Shown here: positions 17,735 through 26,191 of the stretch, in pieces | How positions within the stretch are numbered: the stretch's first letter is position 1 | Layout of the letters: each line of letters opens with the position of its first letter | Origin: Henriciella sp. | GTDB lineage: Bacteria > Pseudomonadota > Alphaproteobacteria > Caulobacterales > Hyphomonadaceae | DNA length: 64,000 nt | Direction: 5' to 3' | NCBI GenBank assembly: GCA_030066975.1 | Contig: JASJAO010000008.1 | Coordinates: forward strand, 96,264-160,263 | Program-made: the position numbers and the translations under genes | Notes under the pieces: model-generated | Database searches by the model: none | The model's input: the letters and a program-made list of their open reading frames with translations, nothing else | Told to the model about the DNA's origin: nothing

Positions 17735-18604
17735 ATGACGCTTGGCACAACGGTGTATTTGAATGGTGCATTTGTGGCGCCGTCACAGGCAAAAATCTCG
17801 CCATTTGACCGCGGCTTTCTGTTTGCCCATGCCGCCTATGAAGTAACGGCTGTCTTTGACGGGAAACTGATCGACTTCGACGCGCATCTGGCGCGACTGG
17901 AAAAGACCCTCAAAGGGATCGAGATCCTTCAACCCAGTGAAGATTTACGCGCGCTCCACCGGGAGTTGATGGATCGAAATGATCTGACCGAGGGTCTGGT
18001 CTACCTGCAAGTGTCTGCCGGTGATCAGGGGCCGCGGGACTTTGCCGGACCGGAGGAATTGGTACCTTCGGTCTTCATGTTTGTCACGCACACGACTCTG
18101 ATCGGTGATGTGGCAAGAGACGGCGTGACGGCCGTTCTGGCGGAAGACACGCGCTGGCTCCGGCGGGACATGAAAACGACGCAGCTCTTGTCGCAAAGCC
18201 TCGCCTATCGCGCCGCGCGTCGCAGCGGGGCACATCTGGCGATTATGCACGAGACCGGTCAGGTTACAGAAGCCGCATCAGCAAACGCCTGGATGGTGAC
18301 GCAAGACGGCACTTTGGTGACGCGGGATCTGTCGAGAGCGCTGCTGCCCGGGATCACGCGGGCGTCTGTGGCGCGATTGTTGCGCGAGGCCGGGCTTGAA
18401 GTTGAGGAACGGGCCTTCTCCCTTGATGAGCTGCGCAGCGCCGCAGAAGTGTTCACAAGTTCTACCGGCCAGTTGATCTCGCCGGTCATATCAGTGGACG
18501 GTGTGGCGGTGGGGGCTGGTCAGCCCGGACCAGTGACACGACAGGTCCAACGCCTCTATTTCAGCTATCTCGGCGCAAACCCGGATAGATTTGCCTGGCT
18601 GTGA
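17735..18604 (+). CDS. Class IV PLP aminotransferase, D-alanine transaminase type
   Basis: A 289-residue fold-type IV aminotransferase. N-terminal TVYLNGAFVAPSQAKISPFDRGFLF carries the family start; the PLP lysine is in RRDMKTTQLL near residue 148; the cofactor loop is EASANAWMV near 187; phosphate-binding residues follow in LLPGITRASV and FTSSTGQLISPV. These match D-amino-acid transaminases more than branched-chain ones. The frame is open further upstream (to 17528), but that part overlaps ccr antisense and lacks family sequence; ATG 17735 has AAGGGA 8 bases upstream. It would interconvert D-alanine, D-glutamate and related amino acids. The substrate is inferred. Confidence 0.87.
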   Translation: MTLGTTVYLNGAFVAPSQAKISPFDRGFLFAHAAYEVTAVFDGKLIDFDAHLARLEKTLKGIEILQPSEDLRALHRELMDRNDLTEGLVYLQVSAGDQGPRDFAGPEELVPSVFMFVTHTTLIGDVARDGVTAVLAEDTRWLRRDMKTTQLLSQSLAYRAARRSGAHLAIMHETGQVTEAASANAWMVTQDGTLVTRDLSRALLPGITRASVARLLREAGLEVEERAFSLDELRSAAEVFTSSTGQLISPVISVDGVAVGAGQPGPVTRQVQRLYFSYLGANPDRFAWL

Positions 18605-18614
18605 CCAATCTGGC

Positions 18615-19178
18615 TCATGAGGATCGATCATCCTTGTCTATGATTTCGCCTTCCACTGTGAAGGCCTCGTCTGATGAGGCATCATAGGGTCGATCGGGTT
18701 GCATCTGCGCCATAGCTTCGCGCATTTGTCCCATCATGTTCGCCATCTGATTAAAGCCCATGCGCGATGAAATCGAGGCGCCGATCAAAGCAATGATGGC
18801 CGGAGCGATTAGAAAGGGCAGGTCCTGGAGAGTGAGGGAAGGGTTAAACTCAGTGACTTGAAACACCGCAGCGATCAGGGCGGCGACAGCAAACAGGAAG
18901 CTGTATCCGAGAAGCCCTGCGCCGAGCCGCTGCAAACTGCCGGAAAACGGGTTCTGGGGTGCGGGCTCTGCCTCATCGTTCAGGGCTGCCATCAGTTCCT
19001 GGGTCGGCGAAGGGGTCGTTGCGCGGATCACTGCCGTGGTCAGCGTTGCGACAATCGCCAGAAGGGGCACCAGAATGACAGCCCGGTTCATACCGCCAGC
19101 AATTAGGGCCGCAATGATGAAAGCAAGCGGGCCAGCGGCTCTCAGCAGGATGGGGAAAAATAAGGCAGGCGGCATCAT
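18615..19178 (-). CDS. Small polytopic membrane protein of unknown function
   Basis: A 187-residue protein with about four hydrophobic segments (near residues 5-27, 30-48, 88-107 and 120-138) and a charged C-terminus containing a Met-rich amphipathic helix (NQMANMMGQMREAMAQMQ) and an acidic tail. I do not recognise the family. It is convergent with the aminotransferase gene (10 bases) and followed downstream on the opposite side by ecm. Inner-membrane location is inferred from hydrophobicity. Confidence 0.65.
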   Translation of the reverse strand: MMPPALFFPILLRAAGPLAFIIAALIAGGMNRAVILVPLLAIVATLTTAVIRATTPSPTQELMAALNDEAEPAPQNPFSGSLQRLGAGLLGYSFLFAVAALIAAVFQVTEFNPSLTLQDLPFLIAPAIIALIGASISSRMGFNQMANMMGQMREAMAQMQPDRPYDASSDEAFTVEGEIIDKDDRSS

Positions 19179-19222
19179 GATCTCCTGTCGTCGAGATGTA
19201 ATGCCGAATCCCGGTTTCGCAA

Positions 19223-19492
19223 TCAGGCGCGCCGCAAGGACAGCTTACATCCCAGAATGATTGCAACAAATGCCAGAGACACGCCGTTCGAGAGACAGAT
19301 CGGTAAACTGCCAATCAGTGTGCCATAGCTGAACCAGCTGACTTTGCCGGCGGCCAGGAGCGTATAGGTCGAAAGCGACAGGCTGTTCAGGATTTCTGTC
19401 CTTAGCCCCATCATCATTTGTGGGATGAAGGCAAAGGTTGTGCAAAAGGCGGCTGCGATACCAACCAGTTCAATACTTGTCAGAGTGAGCAT
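19223..19492 (-). CDS. SemiSWEET / PQ-loop half-transporter (copy 2)
   Basis: An 89-residue protein with three membrane helices in the SWEET half-repeat pattern: LVGIAAAFCTTFAFIPQ (helix 1 ending in the PQ motif), SLSTYTLLAAGKVSWFSYGTLIG (helix 2) and SNGVSLAFVAIILGCKL (helix 3). Bacterial SemiSWEETs dimerise to form a facilitative sugar channel in the inner membrane. The frame extends to a TTG inside the neighbouring gene, but the ATG at 19492 lies 10 bases after that gene's stop and begins at the family start. It follows a second, clearly different SemiSWEET gene on the same strand, so the two are probably co-transcribed and co-translated. Confidence 0.8.
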   Translation of the reverse strand: MLTLTSIELVGIAAAFCTTFAFIPQMMMGLRTEILNSLSLSTYTLLAAGKVSWFSYGTLIGSLPICLSNGVSLAFVAIILGCKLSLRRA

Positions 19493-19502
19493 GGCTGCCT
19501 CG

Positions 19503-19781
19503 TCATGCCCGTGCAACGAAGCGGCGGTTCGCCATCACGGCGCGCAGCTTCATGACCAGAATAAGCGTGGCCAGAACCAGCGTGACCACATTGGCGGCGA
19601 TTACGGGAAAGCTGCCAATCAGCAAACCGTAAGACGTCCAACCGGCCACGCCGACCGTGAACATGATATACATGATCAGCGAAATCCCGGCGGTGTCGCC
19701 TGTACGCACAACCATCACGGCCTGTGGGACAAATGAGGCGGTGGTCAGGATAGCGGCGACAAGTCCAATCAGTTCGTGCAT
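19503..19781 (-). CDS. SemiSWEET / PQ-loop half-transporter (copy 1)
   Basis: A 92-residue three-helix protein: MHELIGLVAAILTTASFVPQAV (PQ motif at the end of helix 1), GISLIMYIMFTVGVAGWTSYGLLIG (helix 2) and NVVTLVLATLILVMKL (helix 3), then a basic tail (RAVMANRRFVARA). The ATG at 19781 has GGAG 8 bases upstream and is preferred to a TTG five codons earlier. The helix-2 motif GW(T/F)SYG(L/T)LIGS is shared in form with its downstream neighbour, but overall identity looks moderate. Likely a sugar or small-metabolite facilitator; the substrate is unknown. Confidence 0.82.
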   Translation of the reverse strand: MHELIGLVAAILTTASFVPQAVMVVRTGDTAGISLIMYIMFTVGVAGWTSYGLLIGSFPVIAANVVTLVLATLILVMKLRAVMANRRFVARA

Positions 19782-19967
19782 GACAAGGGGCTCCAAGCGT
19801 TGACGCAGAGGCCTATAGCTTGAATTGAGTTAGGCTTCACCGGGCATCGACGTGTCTCTGCTATGCGAAAATGCATGCATATGTGTTCCCTCGCGGCCAC
19901 TTGCGAGATGCCGATCGGTCGGCCATGCTGCAGTGCAACCAGTAGGAAAGTTTGCGGAGCGAAGTGA

Positions 19968-21959
19968 ATGGCAGAGTTTCAGCATAGCCCCGACCGGCCC
20001 TGGATTTTCCGAACCTATGCCGGGCATTCGACGGCTGAAAAATCAAACGCGCTGTATCGCAGCAACCTCTCCAAGGGGCAGACGGGTCTGTCGATTGCAT
20101 TCGATCTGCCGACCCAGACGGCCTATGACGGGGATCACATTCTGGCGCGCGGTGAGGTCGGAAAAGTCGGCGTCCCGGTCGCGCATCTCGGCGATATGCG
20201 AACGCTGTTTGCTGAATTGCCGCTGGAAGAGATGAACACGTCCATGACGATTAATGCGCCAGCAGCCTGGCTGCTCGCGCTCTATGTCGCGCTGGCGGAT
20301 GAGCGCGGGGATGACCGCAAGAAACTGCGCGGGACTACCCAAAATGACATCATCAAAGAGTATCTCTCACGCGGCACATATGTGTTTCCGCCCCAGCCCA
20401 GTATGCGGCTGATCGCGGATATGGTGAGCTGGTGCTATACCGAAGTTCCGAAATGGAACCCGATGAATGTGTGTTCTTATCACTTGCAGGAAGCAGGCGC
20501 CACCCCGGAGCAGGAACTGGCCTATGCGCTGGCGACGGCGTGCGCGGTGCTCGATGCAGTGAAAGCAGGCGGGCAAGTTCCTGAGGAAGATTTCGAGACC
20601 GTGTTCGGGCGGATTTCTTTCTTTGTGAATGCCGGGGTTCGGTTTGTCACCGAGCTTTGCAAGATGCGGGCATTCGTCGACCTGTGGGAAGAGATTGGGC
20701 GCGAGCGCTATGGCGTGAGCGATCCCAAAGCGCTGCGGTTCCGGTACGGTGTGCAGGTCAACTCGCTCGGCCTGACCGAACCGCAGCCGGAGAACAATGT
20801 TTACCGCATTCTGATCGAAGCGCTGGCTGTCACATTGTCTAAACGTGCCCGCTGTCGAGCGCTGCAGCTGCCTGCCTGGAACGAGGCGCTTGGCCTGCCG
20901 CGTCCCTGGGATCAGCAATGGTCCTTGCGCATGCAGCAAATCCTCGCCTTCGAGACTGACCTTCTGGAGTTTGAAGATCTGTTCGATGGTTCACACGTGG
21001 TTGAGGCCAAAACCGAAGCGCTGAAAGCCGAGGCCCGGGCAGAACTCGCCAAAATTGACGGATTTGGCGGCGCGATTGAAGCGGTTGGCTATATGAAAGA
21101 AAGCCTCGTTGGGGCGCATATTGACCGCATTCGCGGCATTGAAAGCGGCGATCTGAAAGTGGTCGGCGTCAACAGCTATACCAATACCGAAGACAGCCCG
21201 CTTGGGGCCGGAAATGACGCGATCCAGACCGTCGATCCAATGGTCGAGCGCGAGCAAGTTGAGGCTTTGAAAAGCTGGCGGGCAAAACGCGATCAAACGG
21301 CCGTCGACGCGGCTCTGGCGGATCTGCGGGCTGCAGCCGAAGGCACTGGAAACATTATGGAACCGTCAATTGCGGCGGCGAAGGCGGGGGTCACCACGGG
21401 TGAGTGGGGCGCGGCGCTGCGCGGCGTGTTCGGCGAATATCGCGGGCCAACCGGAGTGGCTGCCGTGATCGAAACCGGGGGCGACGAAGATATTGAAGCG
21501 ACCAAAGTGAAAGTAGACGCGCTTTCAGAACGTCTGGGTCGCCGGTTGAAATACGTGCTGGGTAAGCCTGGGCTCGACGGGCATTCGAACGGGGCCGAGC
21601 AGATTGCCGCGCGCGCGCGGTCCTGCGGCATGGAGGTCGTTTATGACGGCATCCGCTTCACCCCAGCCGAAATCGCAGCGCAGGCGAAAGAGGCGAACGC
21701 ACATGTGGTTGGCCTGTCTATTCTGTCGGGAAGCCACCTTGATCTGGTGCGTGAGACATTAAGCGAGATGCGCAAGGCCGGTTTGGATCGTGTCCCGCTG
21801 GTTGTCGGCGGGATCATCCCGTTCGAGGACGAGCAGGCTTTGCGCCAGATGGGCGTGCGCCGGGTCTACACGCCGAAAGACTTCCAGATCACCGAAATCA
21901 TGGAGGATGTGGTCGATGTGGTTGAAGCCGCGTGGCTCTCCCCAGAGGCGGCTGAATAG
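19968..21959 (+). CDS. ecm: Ethylmalonyl-CoA mutase (B12-dependent)
   Basis: A 663-residue single-chain acyl-CoA mutase with a TIM-barrel catalytic domain at about residues 1-500 (SIAFDLPTQTAYDGDH; EMNTSMTINAPAAWLLALY; AYALATACAVLDAVKAGG) and a C-terminal cobalamin-binding domain with the DxHxxG signature (KPGLDGHSNGAEQIAARA near residue 535) and VVGLSILSGSHL. Methylmalonyl-CoA mutase has the same layout. The shorter length (about 660 against about 710-740), the TYAGHSTAEKSNALYR opening and the proximity to ccr support ethylmalonyl-CoA mutase, which converts ethylmalonyl-CoA to methylsuccinyl-CoA. The ATG is preceded by GCGGAGCGAAGTGA. Confidence 0.87.
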   Translation: MAEFQHSPDRPWIFRTYAGHSTAEKSNALYRSNLSKGQTGLSIAFDLPTQTAYDGDHILARGEVGKVGVPVAHLGDMRTLFAELPLEEMNTSMTINAPAAWLLALYVALADERGDDRKKLRGTTQNDIIKEYLSRGTYVFPPQPSMRLIADMVSWCYTEVPKWNPMNVCSYHLQEAGATPEQELAYALATACAVLDAVKAGGQVPEEDFETVFGRISFFVNAGVRFVTELCKMRAFVDLWEEIGRERYGVSDPKALRFRYGVQVNSLGLTEPQPENNVYRILIEALAVTLSKRARCRALQLPAWNEALGLPRPWDQQWSLRMQQILAFETDLLEFEDLFDGSHVVEAKTEALKAEARAELAKIDGFGGAIEAVGYMKESLVGAHIDRIRGIESGDLKVVGVNSYTNTEDSPLGAGNDAIQTVDPMVEREQVEALKSWRAKRDQTAVDAALADLRAAAEGTGNIMEPSIAAAKAGVTTGEWGAALRGVFGEYRGPTGVAAVIETGGDEDIEATKVKVDALSERLGRRLKYVLGKPGLDGHSNGAEQIAARARSCGMEVVYDGIRFTPAEIAAQAKEANAHVVGLSILSGSHLDLVRETLSEMRKAGLDRVPLVVGGIIPFEDEQALRQMGVRRVYTPKDFQITEIMEDVVDVVEAAWLSPEAAE

Positions 21960-21967
21960 ATCCCAAA

Positions 21968-21999
21968 CGAAAAGGACTGAGGCCGCTAAGCCTCAGTCC
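21968..21999 (-). terminator. Hairpin between convergent ecm and PcfJ-like genes
   Basis: GGACTGAGGC (21974-21983) pairs perfectly with GCCTCAGTCC (21990-21999). Read on the minus strand the hairpin is followed by TTTTCG, so it fits a rho-independent terminator for the PcfJ-like gene, whose stop codon (21993-21995) lies inside the stem. It could also stop ecm transcription, although no T-tract follows on the plus strand. Confidence 0.7.
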
Positions 22000-23048
22000 C
22001 AAAGGTCGCCCAGTTCGAGCTGATCTACCCAGCTTGCTCCGGGTGGATCCACGCTGGCATCGCCATGACCGCGCCGTTCCAGGCGGTAGGTCAGGGTCTT
22101 GATCGCCGGGCCGGTGCGGGCCCCGGCGGCTTCGACCGCCGCCACGATGTCGCGCAGCGGGGCTTCTTCCAACTCGGTGTTCGCTTTAGCTTCCGCCTCG
22201 GCGAGCCGCCATCCAGCCGCATCCCAGGTCAACGCGAGCGCTGCCTTGGGGGCGCCATGCCAGACATAGACGGCCATCCGACCGATGGCGATTTCAGTGG
22301 TGAAATCACGCAGGCAGTTGGCAAACTCCAAGGCCGTCGCGATCAGCTGTTTTCGGGTTTGAACCCGCTCAAAAGGAGCAGGCAAAACCGGCGCTGGGCG
22401 CGGCGCGCTGAAGACGTGCGGGATCAGGCCACCGGCGGCCATTTCAAACAGGCGTTTGGTGTCCTTGGCCCGGGCCCATTGACGGGCGATCTGGCCTGCG
22501 TGTGCCTCACCCTGCAAACGCAGCGTGATTTTGAACGCTGAGGCCAAATCAACCGCAGCAGGCAAGTTTGGCACAGCCGCGATGACACCGGCTTCCCGCA
22601 ACACAGTCGGCAACACGCTGATCGGTGCGAAATTGGCCGGACGCAGCGTCTCTAGGTGACGCAAGGTCCGGTTCGCATTCGGCTCGGCGAACAGTTCGAG
22701 GAAAGTCTCATAGTCAGAAACCTGCCAGAGCTGCTCGCCCATTTTTGCCAATGCTTTCATAACACCCGCCGTGACACCGTCACCGACGATCAGGCGTGCG
22801 ACCTGCGCATCGCGGCCGCGCTCGATCACCGATTTCAGCGTCAGCATCTGGTCTGCACCGACCAGACGATTAACCAGGATCGCCGCAGCGTGGCGACGCG
22901 ACGCGGGCAGGGCAAAGAAGCCCTCGTGCGGCGCTGGCCAGAACCAGGCGATCCGATCTGCGTGCTCCCCGGCCAAGTAGCGAAGCAGGGAAGAGACGGG
23001 CTGCGATTTGCGAACCCGCAAGGCGTCCTTTGTCTTGGCAACGGTCAT
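21993..23048 (-). CDS. PcfJ-like hypothetical protein
   Basis: A 351-residue soluble protein, no signal or membrane segment. The first part is basic and alpha-helical (ASRRHAAAILVNRLVGADQMLTL). The C-terminal part (about residues 240-320) has a PcfJ-like pattern: FANCLRDFTTEIAIGRMAVYVWHG, then a beta-strand pair (AALALTWDAAGWRLAEAEAKAN) and PLRDIVAAVEAAG. In PcfJ-type proteins the same place reads as a Cys followed by 'Y...G...I....' and a 'Q..G..N' motif; here that motif is partly degenerate (AEAKANTE). The call is weak, and the function of PcfJ domains is unknown. It ends in a hairpin and is convergent with ecm. Confidence 0.55.
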   Translation of the reverse strand: MTVAKTKDALRVRKSQPVSSLLRYLAGEHADRIAWFWPAPHEGFFALPASRRHAAAILVNRLVGADQMLTLKSVIERGRDAQVARLIVGDGVTAGVMKALAKMGEQLWQVSDYETFLELFAEPNANRTLRHLETLRPANFAPISVLPTVLREAGVIAAVPNLPAAVDLASAFKITLRLQGEAHAGQIARQWARAKDTKRLFEMAAGGLIPHVFSAPRPAPVLPAPFERVQTRKQLIATALEFANCLRDFTTEIAIGRMAVYVWHGAPKAALALTWDAAGWRLAEAEAKANTELEEAPLRDIVAAVEAAGARTGPAIKTLTYRLERRGHGDASVDPPGASWVDQLELGDLWD

Positions 23049-23345
23049 GACCGCGCCTCCTCTCTATCACTGAAAGCCCACACCCCGAAAACAGGATGCA
23101 GGCCCGTCCTGTCGCCGTTGCGGCGAGGACGACGTGTTCAAGTTAGATAATTGAGGTCAGGCGCTGCCCGGCAAACGCGAGGAAGCGCTGACACGCCTCC
23201 CGATATCGAGAGGCGAATTTCGTAGATGACTACCTATTCGCCGCATACGTTATGCTCCGGTTGAAGACAAAGCTGGAAAGAATTTCCAGCCAAGCTCCGC
23301 TGATAGCAATGGCTTATGTCTGAATTGTGTCAAAGGCGCACTTTT
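23049..23345. other. 297-base intergenic region with one hairpin
   Basis: No credible gene. A perfect inverted repeat GCTGGAAA-GAA-TTTCCAGC lies at 23272-23290, without a T-tract on either side. The stretch before the PcfJ-like gene (23049-23150) should contain its promoter; I could not place it. The part from 23140 to 23345 follows the MFS gene's stop on the minus strand. Confidence 0.45.
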
Positions 23346-24584
23346 TTACCGGGATTCGAACAGCTTGCCGCGTTCAGTCAATAGAATGATGCTGAGCGAG
23401 CCGAGGCCGAGTCCGACAAAGCCGAACATGACCGGGGCGACACTGCCGTCAAACTGACTGGCCACCAGGAACCCGAAACTGCTAGCCACGGTACTGGTCG
23501 CGAAGCCGTAGGCCGCGCTCGCCGTTCCGGCGATCTTGCCAAGCGGCTCCATGGCGAGTGCTGAGAAGTTCGCCCCCATCATCCCGAAACAGGCAAAGGT
23601 CAGGCAGAAGAGTGGGTAGAACAGGTAGAGATGTTCGCCCACGAACGTCATGGTGATCGCGTTTATCAAAGACAAGCCCGTGAACGTGAGCAGCACAAAG
23701 TGACTGATCCGGCGCATGCCGATCCGCTCCACAATCCGCGAGTTCATGAAGTTTGCCCCCGCCAGGCTGGCGGCGATCCCGGCAAACCAGAGCGCAAAGG
23801 TTTCTTCCATGCCAAACACATCGCTGAAGATCTGTTCGGAGGCGGCGATGAAGGAAAACAGCGCCCCGAAGATCACGCCGCTCGCGGCCATATAACCGAA
23901 CGTGACCCGTGAGGTGATCACCTGCAGGTAGGCGCGGCCCGTCTGCGCCACACTCAGGGGCTGTCTTGCATCTGCGGGCTGTGTTTCGGGCAAGCGGATC
24001 TGAACCCAGATCAACAGCGCGATCCCGGCGATCACCAGGACGCCAAAGGTCCATTGCCAGGGCGCGATCAGCAATACGCCCGCGCCAAGGGTCGGGGCGA
24101 GGATCGGTACGACCATGAACACGGTCATGACCAGCGACATGACTTTCGCCATGGATCGCCCCGCCATCAGGTCACGCACGATCGAGGCGGCAATCACACG
24201 AATGCCTGAGGCGAACACGCCATGAAAGAACCGGGTGATCAGCAAGAACCCGAAGGAATCGGTCAGCATGCAGGCGATGCCGGCGGCGATGTATCCGACC
24301 AGGCAGATCTGGAGCAGGCCTTTACGGCCAAACCGGTCAGAGATGGGGCCGAAGAATAGCTGTGGGAAGCCGAAGCCGAAAACATAGGCGAAAATCACCC
24401 ATTGCTGCTGATTGGCTTCGGCCAGCTGATAATGATCTGAGATATCGCCCAGCGCGGGCAACATGATGTCGATGGCCAGCGCATTCAGCGCCATCATGCT
24501 GGCAATCATCGGCACAAACTCCCACAGCGGCATCGGCAGAACCGGTGTCGTCTGAGTATCGGGCGTTGCCGTGACTTGGGCCAC
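23346..24584 (-). CDS. Bcr/CflA-type MFS drug efflux transporter
   Basis: A 412-residue major facilitator of the drug:H+ antiporter-1 group with about 12 membrane helices. The motif-A loop GPISDRFGRKGLLQ is near residue 80 and the helix-4 Arg motif LITRFFHGVFASG near 115; LNALAIDIMLPALGDI in helix 1 is typical of Bcr/CflA proteins. The start is GTG at 24584 with AAGGA about 12 bases upstream. Role: proton-driven export of drugs or small metabolites across the inner membrane; substrate unknown. It stands alone, not in a clear operon. Confidence 0.87.
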   Translation of the reverse strand: MAQVTATPDTQTTPVLPMPLWEFVPMIASMMALNALAIDIMLPALGDISDHYQLAEANQQQWVIFAYVFGFGFPQLFFGPISDRFGRKGLLQICLVGYIAAGIACMLTDSFGFLLITRFFHGVFASGIRVIAASIVRDLMAGRSMAKVMSLVMTVFMVVPILAPTLGAGVLLIAPWQWTFGVLVIAGIALLIWVQIRLPETQPADARQPLSVAQTGRAYLQVITSRVTFGYMAASGVIFGALFSFIAASEQIFSDVFGMEETFALWFAGIAASLAGANFMNSRIVERIGMRRISHFVLLTFTGLSLINAITMTFVGEHLYLFYPLFCLTFACFGMMGANFSALAMEPLGKIAGTASAAYGFATSTVASSFGFLVASQFDGSVAPVMFGFVGLGLGSLSIILLTERGKLFESR

Positions 24585-24652
24585 CTATTGGTCTTTCCTT
24601 GCGAGCAGAGCCCGCCCTTCTGAACCTGCGGCAGGCTGTCTGCAACCGGAAT

Positions 24653-26191
24653 CTAGGTCCCGGGAGGGCATTCCCCGACTTTATAGAGAATGAGTTGCTC
24701 AGATGCCGCAATCTCGCAGACGGGAAGATCTGTCAGACCTTGGCCGCCATGTTTCCGGAAGAGGGCGACATAATCCCAATGCTGAGGCCAACCGCGCGCA
24801 TAGGACAGCGACCAGTAGCCATTCTCCGACGGGGGCAGCTCCAATGGAGCGAGGCGGCGCAAATACTCTGGTTCCAGAGGTATGGACTGCGGCAGGTGTA
24901 GCTTGGCCATGTCCGGCTGAATATCGACCGGTGAGGTATTGGTGAACAGGCCGGGCACATAGGCGGAGCGGTCGATCACCGCCATAGCAGAGGCATTCAT
25001 GGCGACTTCATAGGTGGCACCGTCCTCAGAATAGGCACTGAGCAATTTTGCCCCGCGCGGAACCTGCTCAAATACGGTGCGGATGGACTGGGCGTCCCCA
25101 TGCACGCGTGCCATCTGCAGACCACCATTGACGAGCGTGGCGAGCATCAGGACGGCAAAAACCGGGCGGTAGAGCTGACTTGGTCCGGTAAGAAAGTCGG
25201 GGGCAGGTTGAACGCTGGCTGCGACAAGGATCAGAAGTATGCCGGTAAAGCGTAGGTGGAGCCCCCAAATGCCCATCACGCTGGTCGGCATCAGCAAGAC
25301 GAGCGCAAGGAAACCAGCTGAAATCCATCCCATCTTTGGCGCAAACTGGAACCAGCCGCGGCGTAGCGCCAGTCCCATCATCGCGATGACGATGAAAGCC
25401 ACGCCGAGCCCCAGGGGGCGGTTGTAGAACTCGCTACCTGCAGACAGCGCATAGGCTTTTTGCTCAAGGCTGAAAAATTCGGCCGTGTTGCGCGGCAGAT
25501 CGTCGGCGCCCTGCGTTGCGAGATAGATATAGATCAGCCCGCCCAGCGTGGCGGACAGATCAAACAGAATGGCGCGCGTCACAAACTGGACCCGGTGTCC
25601 GCGCTCGCCCCTGGCAAAAGAGGCGAGTTCCCACGCTGCGGCCAGAAAGCCGAACATCAGGAAGGCGATCGCGTGATTGATTGCGAGAAACAGGCCGAGG
25701 GGTAGAAACACAGCTGTGCGCACCGCTCCCGGGGCCATGCGGATCCAGAGCACGAACGCAAAAAGCCCCAGCCCGCTGGACGCGGCATAGTTGATGAGGC
25801 CCCAGTCCATACTGACATTGAAGACCGTCAGAAAACCGAGCAAAGACAACCAGGTGACCCGGCCGTGTAGAGTTTTGGCGAGCGCAAGTCCGGCGAGCGG
25901 CGGGAGCAGGAAGGCCATCCAGACCGTGACAGCGCCCGCCGGATAGGTCCCGATCAGATGAGACAGCCATGGCACGATCAGATCCATGGTGAGGTCAGGA
26001 ATGAAGTCAAAAGACAGCGCGAAATATTGCTGCAGTATCGGATCGCCTGCCAGGTGCCCTTCAATATGGGTTCGGGCGAGGTGGTTCATATAGTCCCGGC
26101 CAACACCGAGCGGCCACAGGATAATGAACAGCGTAACGACACCTGTGAGCAGGAGCGCCATGCGCGCAGGCGTCATCGCGAGCTTGCTCAT
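24653..26191 (-). CDS. Polytopic membrane protein with C-terminal periplasmic domain, possible GT-C type glycosyltransferase
   Basis: A 512-residue protein with about ten hydrophobic segments in the first 380 residues and a soluble C-terminal domain (about 385-512: HGDAQSIRTVFEQVPRGAKLL..., PSENGYWSLSYARGWPQHWDYVALF). An acidic motif in the first large loop (GVGRDYMNHLARTHIEGH, about residue 30) sits where GT-C enzymes keep a catalytic Asp, but I cannot confirm the fold. It is translationally coupled (ATGA overlap) to a methyltransferase gene and, with the upstream GT2 gene, forms a three-gene set. Together they resemble polyprenyl-phosphate sugar transfer to a surface glycan. That is inference from context. 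Confidence 0.6.
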   Translation of the reverse strand: MSKLAMTPARMALLLTGVVTLFIILWPLGVGRDYMNHLARTHIEGHLAGDPILQQYFALSFDFIPDLTMDLIVPWLSHLIGTYPAGAVTVWMAFLLPPLAGLALAKTLHGRVTWLSLLGFLTVFNVSMDWGLINYAASSGLGLFAFVLWIRMAPGAVRTAVFLPLGLFLAINHAIAFLMFGFLAAAWELASFARGERGHRVQFVTRAILFDLSATLGGLIYIYLATQGADDLPRNTAEFFSLEQKAYALSAGSEFYNRPLGLGVAFIVIAMMGLALRRGWFQFAPKMGWISAGFLALVLLMPTSVMGIWGLHLRFTGILLILVAASVQPAPDFLTGPSQLYRPVFAVLMLATLVNGGLQMARVHGDAQSIRTVFEQVPRGAKLLSAYSEDGATYEVAMNASAMAVIDRSAYVPGLFTNTSPVDIQPDMAKLHLPQSIPLEPEYLRRLAPLELPPSENGYWSLSYARGWPQHWDYVALFRKHGGQGLTDLPVCEIAASEQLILYKVGECPPGT

